From contig CM048842.1 in assembly GCA_026545765.1 (NCBI GenBank), positions 429,501 through 493,500 of the forward strand: DNA of 64,000 nt, in the 5' to 3' direction. This stretch comes from Plantago major (taxonomy: Eukaryota > Streptophyta > Magnoliopsida > Lamiales > Plantaginaceae). This document shows, one piece after another, positions 1-12,742 of the stretch; positions within the stretch are counted from its first letter, which is position 1, and each line of letters starts with the position of its first letter. Made by a program: the position numbers and the translations under genes. Under the pieces are notes generated by a model. The model did not search any database, had not been told where the DNA came from, and saw nothing but the letters and a program-made list of their open reading frames with translations.

Positions 1-1498
1 AGATTTGTTGTAATCAAATGATGAAATAAACTCTTCTATTTTATAAACGAGCTAATAATCTCGCTCTACAATGAGAAATGGTAGTATAAGTTAATGTGTT
101 CATTTGATCAATTGAAGTTATACACCGGACATGATAATTGATAGTTAGAAAATAAAGTGGATGATCGAATAAACTTCCAGTTAACTTATGAGTCCATCAT
201 ATTTCATACACACATAACATACTAGTTATGTCGAATAATCACATGTTCGGTGCAATTAGTGATATGTTGGAAAATTTTCCACATAAAAACGTAGTAATAT
301 GGTGGTTCGTCCATTCATTCTGGAAGTGTCGGGAACAAATCAATAATGAAAGTTTGGCAAACGATATGATTGATCACGAAGAAAGCAAGATATATGAAGT
401 GCCAAGACATGATTAACTCAATTATTCATTTAGTTTCTTGTTCAGTTGTGTATGCCCGCATCCCATCAAGTTTAAGAACAAGAGGTAATGAGACGAATAA
501 GGATTTGGAGTGAGAATACAAAACAAACACGCGAAGTCTCACACCTAAATACGTGTATAACTCAGTCACTAATAACTACGTAAATTAAAAGGGTTAGACG
601 TCGACCCACAAATACGAGCTCGTTACTTGTTGCCTTGTCAAGAAACTAAAAAGTCTCCAAGCCCATCACCATTCTAGCCGACTACACCTCAACTTGGTAA
701 CTAATTTGGGCATCATATATCTTTAACTTCTTGCTTGTACGCATCGTAATTAGCCCATAAAGTCATGACCCTGCAATTTTCTCAAGCATGGGTCATTTAG
801 ACTTTAAGCTTACTTTCTTAGGAGTATACCTTAAATTAGATGTAACTGGTCATGGTGATCCCTTGTGATCATGTGGGCAGTTTGTTTATACCTTTCCAAT
901 TTATTGTTGATTCCGTATCGATAGTTCGATACATATGTCGCATTTCACTTTAATCACCGTGCCAAAATCAAGTGAAACCTTGATGTGGGTGAGACCATAA
1001 AGTTGTGTCAAGTACTCAAGTTCTTGTTCTTCACAAAACGAGCAGCATCGCTTATGAGAGAATGGAGTAAATGATAATGCATCTCTAATGCAGCCATAGG
1101 CTTTCATATTGCCTTCACTAACTTGAGAAAAGTTTAATGTTGTCACAAAGAGTGGAAGAGGATATTTTAGTCGAACTTTCACGGCAGCAGAACCTGATTC
1201 TGACTTCTGAGATCCAAGCAGGTCTTTACAGTCATAAATTTGAGATGATAAAATCGATAAACAAGAATACATCATCTCAAAACGTAAAGTTCAGCTTGCT
1301 CATCATTTTTCAAAATTATCAAAGATCCGCACTTAGAATTGTAACAATTTCTCAAAGCACCTCAATACTAATTCTGATCTTCAAAACTACATCACTAACT
1401 AGTAACAACAGATAGAATTTAGCTATAAAGCTCTTGAGAACAATCGGGGATGATACATTGAACAATAATTAGGACCCAAGAACCTGTAAATCTCAGAT
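1..1498. other. Intergenic, no gene recognised
   Basis: No convincing gene is visible. An open frame on the minus strand at 901-1275 (124 codons, fairly Cys-rich near its middle) has no family I recognise and no clear splice sites, so I do not call it. The part next to 1499 is probably the 3' untranslated region of the CPN10 gene, which reads leftwards into this stretch. Confidence 0.5.
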
Positions 1499-4328
1499 CT
1501 ACTCCACAATAGCCAGAAGATCACCTTCTTTGCAGAAGACATGTCTTCCATCTGTTCCCAAGTCAACCTGGTAAAATCCGAGAACACAAGATGGTGAACT
1601 TAATGTCAGTGATGAAAAACTGAAACGAGAGGTTATTCGAACCATTTTCAGAAAGTCAGTTTTCTCTGTCTCAGCTTGATGACGAAGTATACTATATATT
1701 TCATCTGAAGGTCAATAGAACTCAGGAAGACGACTCTTATAAAAAAGAGAGAACATCGTGGAAATTAAAAGAGAAAACGAAAGAGAAAGTGCTATTTTAT
1801 TGCCATTTAAGAGATAAAAGTATACTCGAGCTTTTCTCTGTACGTGATCATCTCTCTTCAAATCTTATTTCTGTTTGCATGGCATGTTAAGTAGCAAACG
1901 ATCCTTTTTGTTTTGCTTTTTACACAAGTGGAGCAAAGAGAAAATTCATTGGAGAAAATATTTAAGAGTTTTACAAGTGCAGCAACGCAAGCACTGGGAT
2001 AGGGCAATATAGTCCCCACTGAAGGTGTCCCTAGTTATGTATATTTATATTTTTAAATTTCAACAGTCCTAAAAGAATTAGCAGAAAGTCACTCATCTGT
2101 GTTCTAAAATTTATTTACGAGGCATTTACTTAGACTTGCTATAAATCAATGGCAGAGAATGAATTGCCTGAATCAGATGTTTATGTGTTCTTCTATGAAC
2201 AAGAATGAATAGGGACCACTTTCTCAACTCTTATAGACTAGGGACGATTCCTTATCGTGGCAACCTGGCACCATAAAACCTGAAGTGGTGAATTCAGGCA
2301 GATAACTGCCAAGCAGCAGGCAATGATTTCCTCACCGATTTTATTTTACAACACTACCTCAGACCCATTATTTATCAGATGGGTAACAAAACGAGCCAGG
2401 ATGTGAATTAAGTGATGCTATTGCTTAGGAAAAGGTTGTAACGGCCACACTTTATTTGTCAATACCTATGCATCAACTAAAACATGCATGAATCTAGTGA
2501 TGTATTAAGTGACAATCAGAATCTGGCATATTTTTGTTATGTAAAGCTTCCATGTTGCCTCCATGATAGCTATTCTGTATTACTATTAGTTAGTCTAAAA
2601 CTACATCTGTACATTGTAACACCAGCCCGTATATCCAATGGATAAAGCACATATTTTATATGTAATTAACTGTAATCGATCATACCTCGTATGCGCTTAT
2701 GTCAGAGAACATCACCTGCATAAAGAAATCTCATTAGTATAAAAATGCAAGCAATACAAGGATGGTGATAATTGAAACTATTACTATCACTATCAATGGA
2801 TTCCAAATACAAATCTCAAGTATCCAGTAATATCTATATTGTACCTTCTTTCCAGTATCCACCTCACTAACGTCAGCACCAATTGAAAGAACCTGAAATG
2901 AATTGTCGGTCATACTTGGAAGGGGATGTAAAATCTACTATACATGAAGGAGCATACCTAGTCAGCTAACACAATAAAAGAATGCCATCAATTATTGCAA
3001 CTCACCTCTCCAACAAGGTACCGTTCAAATTTAACAGCTGATTTGGGCAGCAAAACTCCCCCAGCTGATTTCTGCACAAGCAAATTGCACATGTTTTCAA
3101 TTAGAAACATACACAAGAATTTTGTGAATATGCGTGTATCTACACAGCTAATAAAATCAGAAATTCTTTGCAAAATAAAAGGTCAATAAACTTTCAAGCT
3201 AAGTAACATGTATAAACTTCATAATGAAAAATAAAGTACTAAAGTAGACAATCTGGCAACAATCGAAAATATAAGCATGACTACTTATCGTAGCTCAGAT
3301 ACGAAAGGAAAGTGAACTTGAGCCCATAAGTTCACATTTCACAACAATGCACCAACTACAATCACACCACTCTGTGCCACTAACTACAACTATCACCGTA
3401 CATCCCCAACTTACTTCAGGTTGAATCACAGAGAACTCATTGCTGAGCAAACTTAAGCACTAAAAAAGTTATATATACAGCAATAGCAAGCTACAGATCA
3501 CCTTTGCTCATCAGTAAAGACGCATAATTCTGCTCATACATTTGAGAAATTGAATGATAATGTTCGTTGAAGTGTAAAAGGAAAAATAATACTTACTCCT
3601 CCCCAGAAGTATACATACATTTCACGTTTCTTCCATCCCATGTTATACATTCCAATTATGTGTATTTATTACAACTTTCGACATATTTGGCACTATTTAA
3701 ACTTCAAGATTGGTGATAAGACTTAGTTTCACTGAATTCATTATGCCAAAGCAATGCTACTTTTTCACACAATAATCAATTCAGCTCTATTTAACTTAAA
3801 CTCTTAAACTTCCTACGCACAGTCCAATCCAATGTATATCATTTTGCTTATTTGTTCTACAAAATGCAGAATCCAATTGATAACAATTTACTACTTGAAC
3901 AAAAACAAGATTTTGGAACACATAAGTACCTCAGCTAGCTCCTCGAGACGAACCAAAACCCGATCACCTTGAGGTACAACCTAGCATTAAAACAACAGTC
4001 CAGCTCCAATTTCAGCTCCATACCATCATCAACATTTCAGAAATACAAAAGTCAAACCAAAGCAACAAACAAAAGTACAAAACGATAGAACAAAACCTTA
4101 GTTGGTTCATATCTCTTGGCAATTGCATTGACCCTCAAAGAATTCGTCCTCAAACCTGCTCAGAAACAATACCACCGAAAAACAAAAATTAATCACACAA
4201 GTATGATATGAGAATCAAAAGTATTGAATTGGAAATGGATCCAAAATGGCAATACCTGTGGAAGAAGGTAGTTTTACTCTGTGAGAAGTGAAAGGGTTAG
4301 CTAGGTTGAGGAGAGAAGATGACGCCAT
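1499..4328 (-). CDS. CPN10: Chloroplast 10 kDa co-chaperonin (GroES-like), seven exons
   Basis: Plastid co-chaperonin that caps the Cpn60 chaperonin cage during ATP-driven protein folding in the stroma. Exons on the minus strand, read from splice sites: 4256-4328, 4097-4155, 3930-3980, 3006-3071, 2845-2892, 2686-2715, 1499-1567. All join in frame and give 131 residues, close to the usual plastid CPN10 length of about 140. Residues 1 to about 38 are Ser/Thr/Leu-rich with few acids, as in a transit peptide. One GroES domain follows, with the VVPQGDRVLVRLEEL start, a mobile loop around SAGGVLLPKSAVKFERY, the VMFSDISAYEVDLGTD strand and the FCKEGDLLAIVE end. There is a single GroES domain, so this is CPN10 and not the double-domain CPN20. 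The start is the only ATG before the first donor. The intron from 3072 to 3929 is the longest between the core exons; I noted no mobile element in it. Confidence 0.93.
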
Positions 4329-4570
4329 GGATAAGAGAAGAGAAGTGAAGTGATTGAGGTTTTAGCTTGTGCAGTCAAGTGTTGTACTCTGGTTCTTCTA
4401 TCTACCTAAGAGCTATAAATGTACAAGTGAACGATTTTAGGAGGCTTTCATTCCAATCCAGGCCCACTTCACGAATATTGGCCCATTTGATAAGGTTTGT
4501 CTTGCTCTAGAAAGTTCGCCTTGCTACGAGACCTGGGATTTATACACCAGACGGTAGACACAATAATCTA

Positions 4571-4827
4571 CTCCCTCCGTCTCACAATCAATTTTTCGTT
4601 GGTCCGAGCACATAAATTTTAAGAAAAATTAAATAAAATAGAAGAGATGGCGAATAAAGTATGAAAGAAAGCGAATAAGGCACAAGAGATTTTGAATAAA
4701 ACAGCAGATAGATTTTCTATTAAAAAAAGGAAGTTGAATTTGAGATATATATTGTCCTTGACTTCTGTTTATTGTTATAGAAAATTAAACCATATAAGAA
4801 ACAATTTCCTAGTATGATTGAGGGAAC
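4571..4827. repeat. Stowaway-like MITE, degenerate
   Basis: The left end starts CTCCCTCCGTCTCACAATC just after a TA dinucleotide, the usual Stowaway (Tc1/mariner MITE) terminus. The right end near 4815-4827 (GATTGAGGGAAC) is degenerate, so the right boundary is approximate. Confidence 0.4.
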
Positions 4828-4846
4828 TTATTAGTCTAGTAGGATG

Positions 4847-5012
4847 TGTAGAATATTGAGTAAATCACACGCCTAAGTGTGGTACTGTATTACTATTAAA
4901 TAGGCAAAGATACATTGGATCATTACAAATATTGAAAAGATAAATAACAAAGATTACATACAGTAGTAGCCTAGACTATTAGGAGTCTGCTACAAAATGT
5001 TCTGGACTAATA
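4847..5012 (-). repeat. 3' LTR of the copia element
   Basis: 166-bp LTR whose plus-strand ends are TGTAGAATATTGAG and TCTGGACTAATA. The same sequence is present, split in two, at 6738-6788 and about 7797-7912. The pol reading frame runs through the polypurine tract and ends inside this LTR at 4979-4981. Confidence 0.85.
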
Positions 5013-6237
5013 CCCCCCGTCAAGCGAAGCGTGGGATTGATGCCAACGCGAAGCTTGGAACGAAGGAACTCAAACTGCGGTCGAGGCAGACTTTTGGTGA
5101 AAATGTCTGCAAGCTGCAAATGAGAAGGGATAAACTGAGTGCGTAAACGTCCAAATGCAGCAAGTTCGCATACGAAATGATAGTCAATATCGATATGTTT
5201 GGCCCGTTTGTGCGCAATCGGATTTTGACTTAAAAACAATGCACTCTTATTGTCACATAGTAGTGTAGGGGGATCGTGTGGGAGTGCATGAAGATCACGT
5301 AATAGGGAAGTAACCCAAACAAGTTCGGCAGCGGTATTTGCTATAGCCCGACACTCAGATTCGCAGCTTGAACGAGCAACGGTGGGCTGCTTTTTAGCAC
5401 ACCATGAAATAAGATTATCGCCAAGAAAAATAGAATAGCCATATGTAGACCGACGAGTGTCGATACAACAAGCCCAATCCGCATCCGAATATCCGAGTAA
5501 ATGCGGTGAGCTAGAGGAAAATGAAAGACCATAATGAAGGGTCCCTTTTACATAATGGAGTATTCTCTTAACTGCCTGAAAATGGTCTTGTGCCGGATTT
5601 TGTTGAAATTGACAAACGGTGTTAACGGCATAAGCTAAATCAGGACGAGTAATTGTGAGGTATTGGAGAGCTCCGACGAGTGAGCGGTACAAGGTAGGAT
5701 CATCAAAGTCATCACCAGCTAAAGATAATTGCTCAAAAGAGGCAAGAGGAGTGCTTACTGCCTTTGAATCAAGAAGCTGGGCACGAGACAAAATGTCCCT
5801 TGCATATTTCGCCTGACTAAGAAATAAACCATCGGAGGTATAATAAACTTCCAAGCCCAGGAAATAACTCAAGCGACCAAGATCTTTAATTGCAAACTCC
5901 GAGTTGAGACGGGACGGGAGATAAATCGATCCATAAGGCCCGAGTCATTCCCGGTTAATATAATATCATCCACGTAAACCAGTAAATACAGAAGGGTGCG
6001 TCCACGCGAGAAAATGAATAAAGAAGTGTCAGAGCGACTACAAAGAAAACCAAGGGTTACTATAAAAGAGCTGAGGCGATGAAACCAAGCGCGCGGGGCC
6101 TGTTTAAGGCTATAGAGTGCTTTCTTGAGACAACATACATGTGATGGAAACCGCGAATCCACGTAACCAGGCGGTTGTTCCATATACACTGTTTCAGTCA
6201 GAACCCCATTAATTGAGAAAAGCATTCTTGACATCAA
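4979..6237 (-). pseudogene. copia reverse transcriptase C-terminal part and RNase H, frameshifted
   Basis: Two overlapping minus-strand frames together cover the palm of a copia reverse transcriptase and its RNase H. The upstream frame (5869-6237) has the LKQAPRAWFH block and the catalytic YVDD. The downstream frame (4979-5872) has the FLGLEV block, the SDADWA motif of copia RNase H, HIDIDYHF, and the usual terminal ADIFTKSL. The frame changes near 5870-5940, and a four-base insertion near 6210 breaks the join to the upstream gag frame. The protein could not be made whole from this copy. Confidence 0.88.
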
Positions 6238-6646
6238 GCTGGTGAAGTCTCCATTTCTTCATGACAGCAATGGCAAGAATGAGGGCATCCCAAACCTGTT
6301 TCGAGGTAGAGCAGCCAATAATTTCTGCCAACGCTTCCTCCGAAAGCGAGGACTGGATCAGAAGTTTAACCGTCTGATCAGTTTCACACCAGGTCGTATA
6401 AGCAGGATTTGGAGTAGGCAAGGACGAAGATTCGGCGGTGGAGCTGGGGCTGGAAATAGTGGAAGGGGGTGCTGAGTTGGAGCCATCAACAAAACCCATA
6501 AAACCTTTGCAAGAAAGGAGAGGAACAATATTGTTGTACCAAATCAGAAAATTGGAAGAGTTAAGTTTGGTGCTGGAAAGCATATAGACCATGGTGTTAA
6601 AGGTGAGACACTCTGAAAGATCGGCCGAGGAGCTTGAGTCAGCCAT
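6209..6646 (-). pseudogene. copia gag N-terminal part joined to an RT fragment
   Basis: A likely start ATG lies at 6644-6646, about 85 bases past the primer-binding site. The first part matches the plant copia gag (UBN2-type) pattern: a Ser-rich start, LNSSNFLIWYNNIVPLL, then CSTSKQVWDAL. It passes in frame, without gag end, protease or integrase, straight into MKKWRLHQLDVKNAFLN, a block from reverse transcriptase. The frame then stops at 6209. The join is best read as an internal deletion inherited by a mobile copy, since the ends of the element are intact. Confidence 0.82.
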
Positions 6647-6729
6647 GGAGATAAGACAGAATAGGAGTAGTAATGGGATAGAAGGGGATTTTTTTTTTTT
6701 TTTAATGTTTAACACAGGATCGATTTCTG

Positions 6730-6737
6730 TGATACCA
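6730..6737 (-). promoter_or_regulatory. Primer-binding site (initiator tRNA-Met)
   Basis: TGGTATCA on the minus strand lies directly next to the 5' LTR. This is the standard copia primer site complementary to the 3' end of initiator tRNA-Met. Confidence 0.85.
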
Positions 6738-6887
6738 TGTAGAATATTGAGTAAATCACACACCTAAGTGTGTAATCAGACATTATTACTATTTCTTTTT
6801 CAATGAAAACTCATTCGATTCGATTCGATTCGATTCGATTCAGCCTTGATTCGGCTTTCGTCAAATTGATTCGATTCATTAAATTCA

Positions 6888-7034
<147 letters not shown>

Positions 7035-7278
7035 TTTACACGTCTTTTCAGACGAGGAAAATAAGAAAATTTATCCAATTGAGTTATTTTCAACTTTTTT
7101 TCTTTCTTTCTTTTTAATACGACTTTTAGTAGATCAATGAAATAAAGAGTATAGTTACAATTTGAACTAACAAAAAATCTACATGTTCAAAAACTCCAAA
7201 ACAAGTTAAACCAAACAAAAAATCGGACCAAACTTCATAAAAATAATATTATATATCACAAATATTGAAAAATGGCAT

Positions 7279-7533
7279 TTATTCCTCTATATTATCTTCC
7301 TCGGGCTCTATATTGCCTGGAATAGAGCGCCAAATTCTCAATGTCATCTCCTTGCGCACCCTGTTCATCGTTTCTTTCCTTGTCGGGTTCAATAAATCAT
7401 TATCCACTCCACCTTGGACATTGATATCATGTTGCAAAACTGGTATTTTAAGTTTACACATGCGCATAAAATTATGCAGAGTGAAGGTAACAACAATCAC
7501 GTATATTTGATATGTGTCTTCCATTTGAGGCAT
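7279..7533 (-). pseudogene. PIF/Harbinger transposase C-terminal remnant
   Basis: About 84 codons resembling the end of plant Harbinger (DDE_Tnp_4) transposases: a hydrophobic helix leading to TLHNFMR, an acidic linker, then a basic helix and WRSI. The catalytic DDE residues lie upstream in such proteins and are absent here. The assignment is by recalled family pattern; the fragment cannot be an active transposase. Confidence 0.6.
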
Positions 7534-7981
7534 CGTATAAAGTACCTTCTACGCGGTTGGTTTTAAAGTTTGTTATACAATAATAAATAAAAATGTAAAA
7601 TGACAGAAAAAAGAGTAGGAAGAATGTGAGAAATATGACAAAAATAATATATTTTTTTAATTGTGATTATATATACCATTATATAATTGTTATTATTATT
7701 ACACAATAATTTCTTGATTCGATTCGATTCAATTAGTTTGATTTGATTCAGTTCGATTCGATTCGATTCGAAGAATTTCATTGAAAAAAGAAGGCGTAAA
7801 TAGGCAAAGATACACTGGATCATTACAAAAATTGAAGAGATAAATAACAAAGATTACATACAGTAGTAGCCTAGACTATTAGGAGTCTGCTACAGAATGT
7901 TCTGGACTAATAGGATGGTTCATCTACATCCTCTCGAACTTGTATAATTCTTGAAAAAGACTTGATTTTCCTAAATATTAA

Positions 7982-8104
7982 GGCTCTGTTCTTTTCAACT
8001 GAAATTCTTGAATCGAATCGAATCAATTGTAGTATAAAATATAACTAAATGTAATCGAATCAATGGGAATGAATCGAATCGAATGAGTTTTCAACAAGAA
8101 GAGC
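7982..8104. mobile_element. Small PIF/Harbinger-type MITE
   Basis: 123-bp element with ends GGCTCTGTTCTTTTCAACTG and GTTTTCAACAAGAAGAGC, flanked on both sides by TTAA. Internal AATCG repeats match the element inside the copia LTR. It resembles the 118-bp element at 19792-19909. Confidence 0.65.
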
Positions 8105-8109
8105 TTAAG

Positions 8110-11100
8110 AAAGTTCATATTCCTTCAATACAGTGTTTGGTATGCTTATATGGTTTCTATTTAATGCAGATTTTCTATCAGATAAAAAATCGCTTTTACT
8201 TTTCTCTTCAGCAACGTATATTTCAATTTGAAAAAGAAAATCTCTCGCCCTACTCGACGTAACAGATAGCTGTGTTTTTCATGTCTACAGTCTACCTCAC
8301 TCGGCTTACTTTAATCCATGATCATATTGTGAAAGAATAGCTAAGTGGAGTAAATGGACCGAGGCTATATAGCCCAATAACAAATTCACAAAGCCCATTA
8401 GTACATAACCAATTTCACCAATAAATGTCTAACTTCCCATCACGATTTAAATTTCAAGAGAGATGTCATAGCACATTAGCACTTGATGTTAATCAAGGAT
8501 CAGAAATTTAGAAGCCTAAATATCTTAGGTTATGTGACCAAGCTCGACAAAAACAACAAAGTGCACATTAGTACTGTATAACTTATTTTACGAGGTATTA
8601 GGAAATGTGATGCAACGAAGAAGTACCCCTACATTGTACATAGATGATCATCATGTTTCTTCAATTAGGTTTTATAGTTAATTACCACTCCGTCTAGATA
8701 ACTTCATACATTAGTGTTAACTCATAGTTTTAAGTGAAAAATCAATAATGACCATATATAAAAATGTATACTTTTAGTGACATAATGTATAATTTTTGTG
8801 TAAATGTAAGATTTTTTATTATTTGTGGAGTATGATATATGGATAACTTCATTTCTTTACTAATGTATGATGGTGTAATAAAGAAATTAAAGACGAAGAA
8901 TGTATGAATTTATGTAGGACGGATAAATTACTTTTAGCATTCAATTTAGGTATATCTGAGAGGAGGCAATCGAAAAAATGTGTAAATGATATGAGACCAA
9001 GCTTGCATTTAGCCATGTGCATCTTTACATTCCCTTTCCAAAGTTTGGTTGGTGAATTTCCCTTAGTATTGGGCACAAACACATCTGCAAGCTCCCTTTT
9101 TGTGTTCTCCAAATAGGGAGAAATCAACAAAGGACAAATTAATGCTTGTCAAAGTAACAACTAGTATCATCTTAATTCCTTGTTTGATACTTAATTATGT
9201 AGAATACTATATTTATTTTGACCAATTGCATGTACATACTTTGTTTGTATTGCCTGGAATCTGCACATTGCTTTTTTAATCTCTTAATGTGAATAGAACA
9301 AAAAAGTGAATATTGTGAACTTGTCTGTCAAAAAATACAAGTTAAAGATTGGAAAAGTACATATTGTTATTGTAAACATATATATGCAACTTACTTTAGC
9401 CTAACTCTTTACCTGTCTGTAGTGTAGTTAGTATCCGATCCATCTTATTTTGTATAACGAAATAAAAGACGTCTTGTGGTCAATTGTGTCATGTCATGGT
9501 ACTTAATTATAGTACAATGAAGATGTTTAGGGATTCAGATGATTTTTTTTTAATAAATATTTTTTTCTTTTTCTTTTTATAATGTTGATAACCACCATCG
9601 ATGTTATTATGTACACAATGGATAAATCCCTTCCGACACATGTAATAAATTGCAAACTGAGTAAACATGTATTCAAACTGAAAATTATTAGACCAAAAAT
9701 CAGCTTTGTTCAGAATTTAGAATTGAGACCATATGTTTTAACTAACCACTTCTTTTTTTATATCTTTTTATCAAAACGACTAGTTTTGTTTCAATAAGCA
9801 ATCTAATGTAATTTATCAAATTAATTATTAGCTAGACATTCACGTGATATGCTGGACTATCTCATTTATGAAATGATAATAGACTCCCGATCTAGAGCTC
9901 GAATTCCCAAAGAACAATGCTTTGAACAAGCAAATAAAACTCAAAACAATATCATTGAAACCGTTTCCATGCACCTCGCAAATAGAAATAATCTACAAAG
10001 ATATTAATTGAGTGTGATCCGGACTTGTTCGCTATTGTTAGACATTTTTAACTATATGTTTTACAAAATTAATTTTAGTGGAGAGATTTTTGTAAGATTG
10101 ATATAACAAAATACTAAGGTTACTTGTTTGGCTGTCTGGTAAGAGTTAAACAGGAACGTTGTGGATACATGTAATGTACAATAACAAAAAATAAGTGTTG
10201 CACGAAAACATCACTAGGCTAGACTTGCTGGAAACAGATAAACTGCATGACATTAGATCCATGTTTATAGGGGATTACATTATCATTAAATATATAATTA
10301 AATTGATTAAGACATGCTAATTATTTAGGTGGACCACATTAATCCCGATTAGTTATTTAGTAAATGAAGAGGTGGATTCATTCGATCGATCACATGCATG
10401 TACAGTTAGAAGATGGTTGGTGCTGAATGGAATGTAGAAATTATTAACTAACTAAGAAGCAGACTTAGAGTATCACTTTTCTCATACTTTTCTTAATTGC
10501 TTCCTCTCTTAAGACATTTCGCATTTCGAGTCCGCATGTAAACTTTACGAGTCATCGTTTATCAATCAACTTACTAACATTCATCGATGATATTTGGTCT
10601 TCATTCTCATTCTAAAAGCCACTTGCAATTAATTATGAAAAATACTTACTTTGTAGTGATAATTAAGACTCTACATAGTAAGTCAACTTGTAGAAAATTC
10701 CCTTGAGCTTCTAGAAATGTACACTTTGACCTCATCCTAAATTCCGAAATCACCAAGCAATGATAATCTAATTTGAAAGTAAACTAAACACCAAAGAAAT
10801 AATGCACAAAACAATTTCGCAACTATTACACCAAGACATTCTTGATTTACGCCTGAAGTAGTGAAGTGGACACTTTGTACTCATCCTCAACATTTCGAAG
10901 CCACCAATGCAATTATTTCCCTAATCATCCAAGAAATAATTTCACTACTACTATTTCACGTCGACTACTAAAAGTCAATATTTTATAAATAAATAATAAT
11001 TTAATTTCAACCCAATTTTCCCATTTTGAAAAGATTGCAAAAGCTAAAGTAATAATATTGACCGGAATTTTGTAAATACACCATACTTTTAAATGTAATT

Positions 11101-11587
11101 CTACATAAAATGACATGAAAGAGACTTGAAATATTTATGACTTTGCATCATAAATCAACTTGCAAGCTATTTCCGTTGAGCTGCAATAAATGGACACACC
11201 CGAATGCACAAGCTAGCAATCATCATCCATCCAATTTCGAAGTAAACACCAAAAGTGTAAAGTTCACAAAGACAATGTAGTCTTAGATATGGACTATATA
11301 TTAAAAGTCAACAATATCATTCAAACAGTCATTTCAATCCGTTCTAAACGAAAACTAGCAAGTCATTTCATTCCGATTAAATTGAATTATCAAAAAAAGT
11401 ACACAAAACTCCTCTAAATTAACGAATTAGTATATATCACATACTAATAAATATATACTTAGTATATGCACAAAAAGAACGAACTAATGTAATGTAGTAT
11501 TCAAAAGACGGATTTACCCCTGGCGGAAATGTGTGTACAGTAGAGCTAGCTAGCTAGCTCATTGAATTACTACTACTACTACTAAAA
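8110..11587. other. Intergenic, no gene recognised
   Basis: AT-rich sequence without a supportable gene. Overlapping frames on both strands at 8849-9130 could be a decayed coding remnant, but I recognise no family. Two diverged direct copies of about 120 bp lie at 10678-10800 and 11146-11260; both contain TCAACTTG followed by TTGAGCT. A CTAGCTAG run lies close to the end of the ATL gene, near 11545-11560. Confidence 0.4.
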
Positions 11588-12568
11588 CTAATAGCCGGAA
11601 AACCACCGGAAATACTCGGTGATTTCCTCTCCGGCACGTTGGTTGGCCTCCAAATCAGTATCATTCCGTCGACTACTCCCCGTAAAAAACCTCCCGGACG
11701 AACCCCTAAACGACGAGGACGCTCTGTCAATATAATCCCTGAGCCAGTTCCTCCCACTCCCTCCTCCAGCCACCTCCGCCGCCAAGTCCTCACCCGGCGG
11801 TTGAACTCCACGCGCCGACGGCTCCTTATCCCCCATCCGTCGAGAAACCGACCCTACCGAAACCTCATACTCGTTCTCATCCACTATGTACTCGAAGGAA
11901 CCGCCTATCGAGTATGATCTCGAATTAGATTCCTCCTCCTCCTCTACTTGTTCTTCTTCTGTATTAACTATCCGTCTTTGACTGACGCTCCCAATCTCAA
12001 TCCTGAAGCTGTTTCCATCGGTGGTGTTGTTGTTCCGGATTTTATCGACCACATCGGCTTCGGAGGGGAATGCGAGGGACCTGCAGAGAGGACAGGTCCG
12101 GTTGGAGAGGATCCAGGAGTCGATGCAATCGGAGTGGAAGGCGTGGCAGCAGAGAGGGAGGAGGCGGAGCTGATCGTGCGGGTGGAATTTGGATAGGCAG
12201 ACGGCGCAATCGGCGGTGGTTAGGTTTCCGAGGGAGGAGAAGGTGAAGAGAGGGAGTGAGGTCAGTAATAATAACTGATCATCATCATCATCATTATTAT
12301 TATTATTATTATTATGATTGTTGTTGTTTGAAGAATCGGAGTGGTGGTGGTGGTGATCGGAGAATAAGACGACGTCGGAGTGTGTGCGGAAGGAGCGGTG
12401 GAATTTGCGAGAGAGGAGCTGGAGGAGGAGGTAGATGCACACGGAGACGATTATGGCCGAGGCGATTATGATGATCACGATTATTATCGACGATGATGTC
12501 GATGAGCTGCTGCTTCGTGCTGCTGCGGTGGTGATTGCTGCTGCTGGTGGTGGTGGAAATGAGGACAT
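11588..12568 (-). CDS. ATL4: ATL4-like RING-H2 E3 ubiquitin ligase, membrane-anchored
   Basis: Single-exon gene of 326 codons, as is usual for ATL proteins. One hydrophobic segment at about residues 28-51 anchors the protein. A low-complexity stretch follows at 72-97 (five His, then Asn and Asp runs). The GLD-like region then leads into a complete RING-H2 with C121, C124, C140, H142, H145, C148, C159 and C162, including the CCHAFHSDCIDSW block typical of ATL4. The ring recruits E2 enzymes to ubiquitinate targets. The C-terminal part has a Glu run and GGSFEYIVDENEYEVSVGS, also seen in ATL4-type members. The start is the first ATG after the upstream leader. The symbol is by resemblance; another close ATL paralogue is possible. 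Confidence 0.85.
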   Translation of the reverse strand: MSSFPPPPAAAITTAAARSSSSSTSSSIIIVIIIIASAIIVSVCIYLLLQLLSRKFHRSFRTHSDVVLFSDHHHHHSDSSNNNNHNNNNNNNDDDDDQLLLLTSLPLFTFSSLGNLTTADCAVCLSKFHPHDQLRLLPLCCHAFHSDCIDSWILSNRTCPLCRSLAFPSEADVVDKIRNNNTTDGNSFRIEIGSVSQRRIVNTEEEQVEEEEESNSRSYSIGGSFEYIVDENEYEVSVGSVSRRMGDKEPSARGVQPPGEDLAAEVAGGGSGRNWLRDYIDRASSSFRGSSGRFFTGSSRRNDTDLEANQRAGEEITEYFRWFSGY

Positions 12569-12742
12569 GGTGGTGGTGGTGGTGGTGGTTTTAGAGAGAA
12601 TTGGGAAGTGATTTTGGGGGAGGGAGATTGGTATTTATGGTTGCTGGTGAAAGGTTGTTGAAATGGATTTATGGAACTGTTTCTTCTTTTTTTTGTTTTT
12701 TGCTTACTGAACTGTGTGTCTGTGTACGGTTCTAGTTAATTA

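Noticed and set aside
901..1275. Open frame of 124 codons on the minus strand as a gene
   Set aside because: No family resemblance, no splice context, and an overlapping frame on the other strand of similar length; likely untranslated flank.
2995..3189. Plus-strand frame across a CPN10 exon
   Set aside because: Shadow of the minus-strand CPN10 exon 3006-3071.
8849..9130. Overlapping frames on both strands as a gene
   Set aside because: Neither strand shows a recognised domain, and the stretch has no start or splice support.
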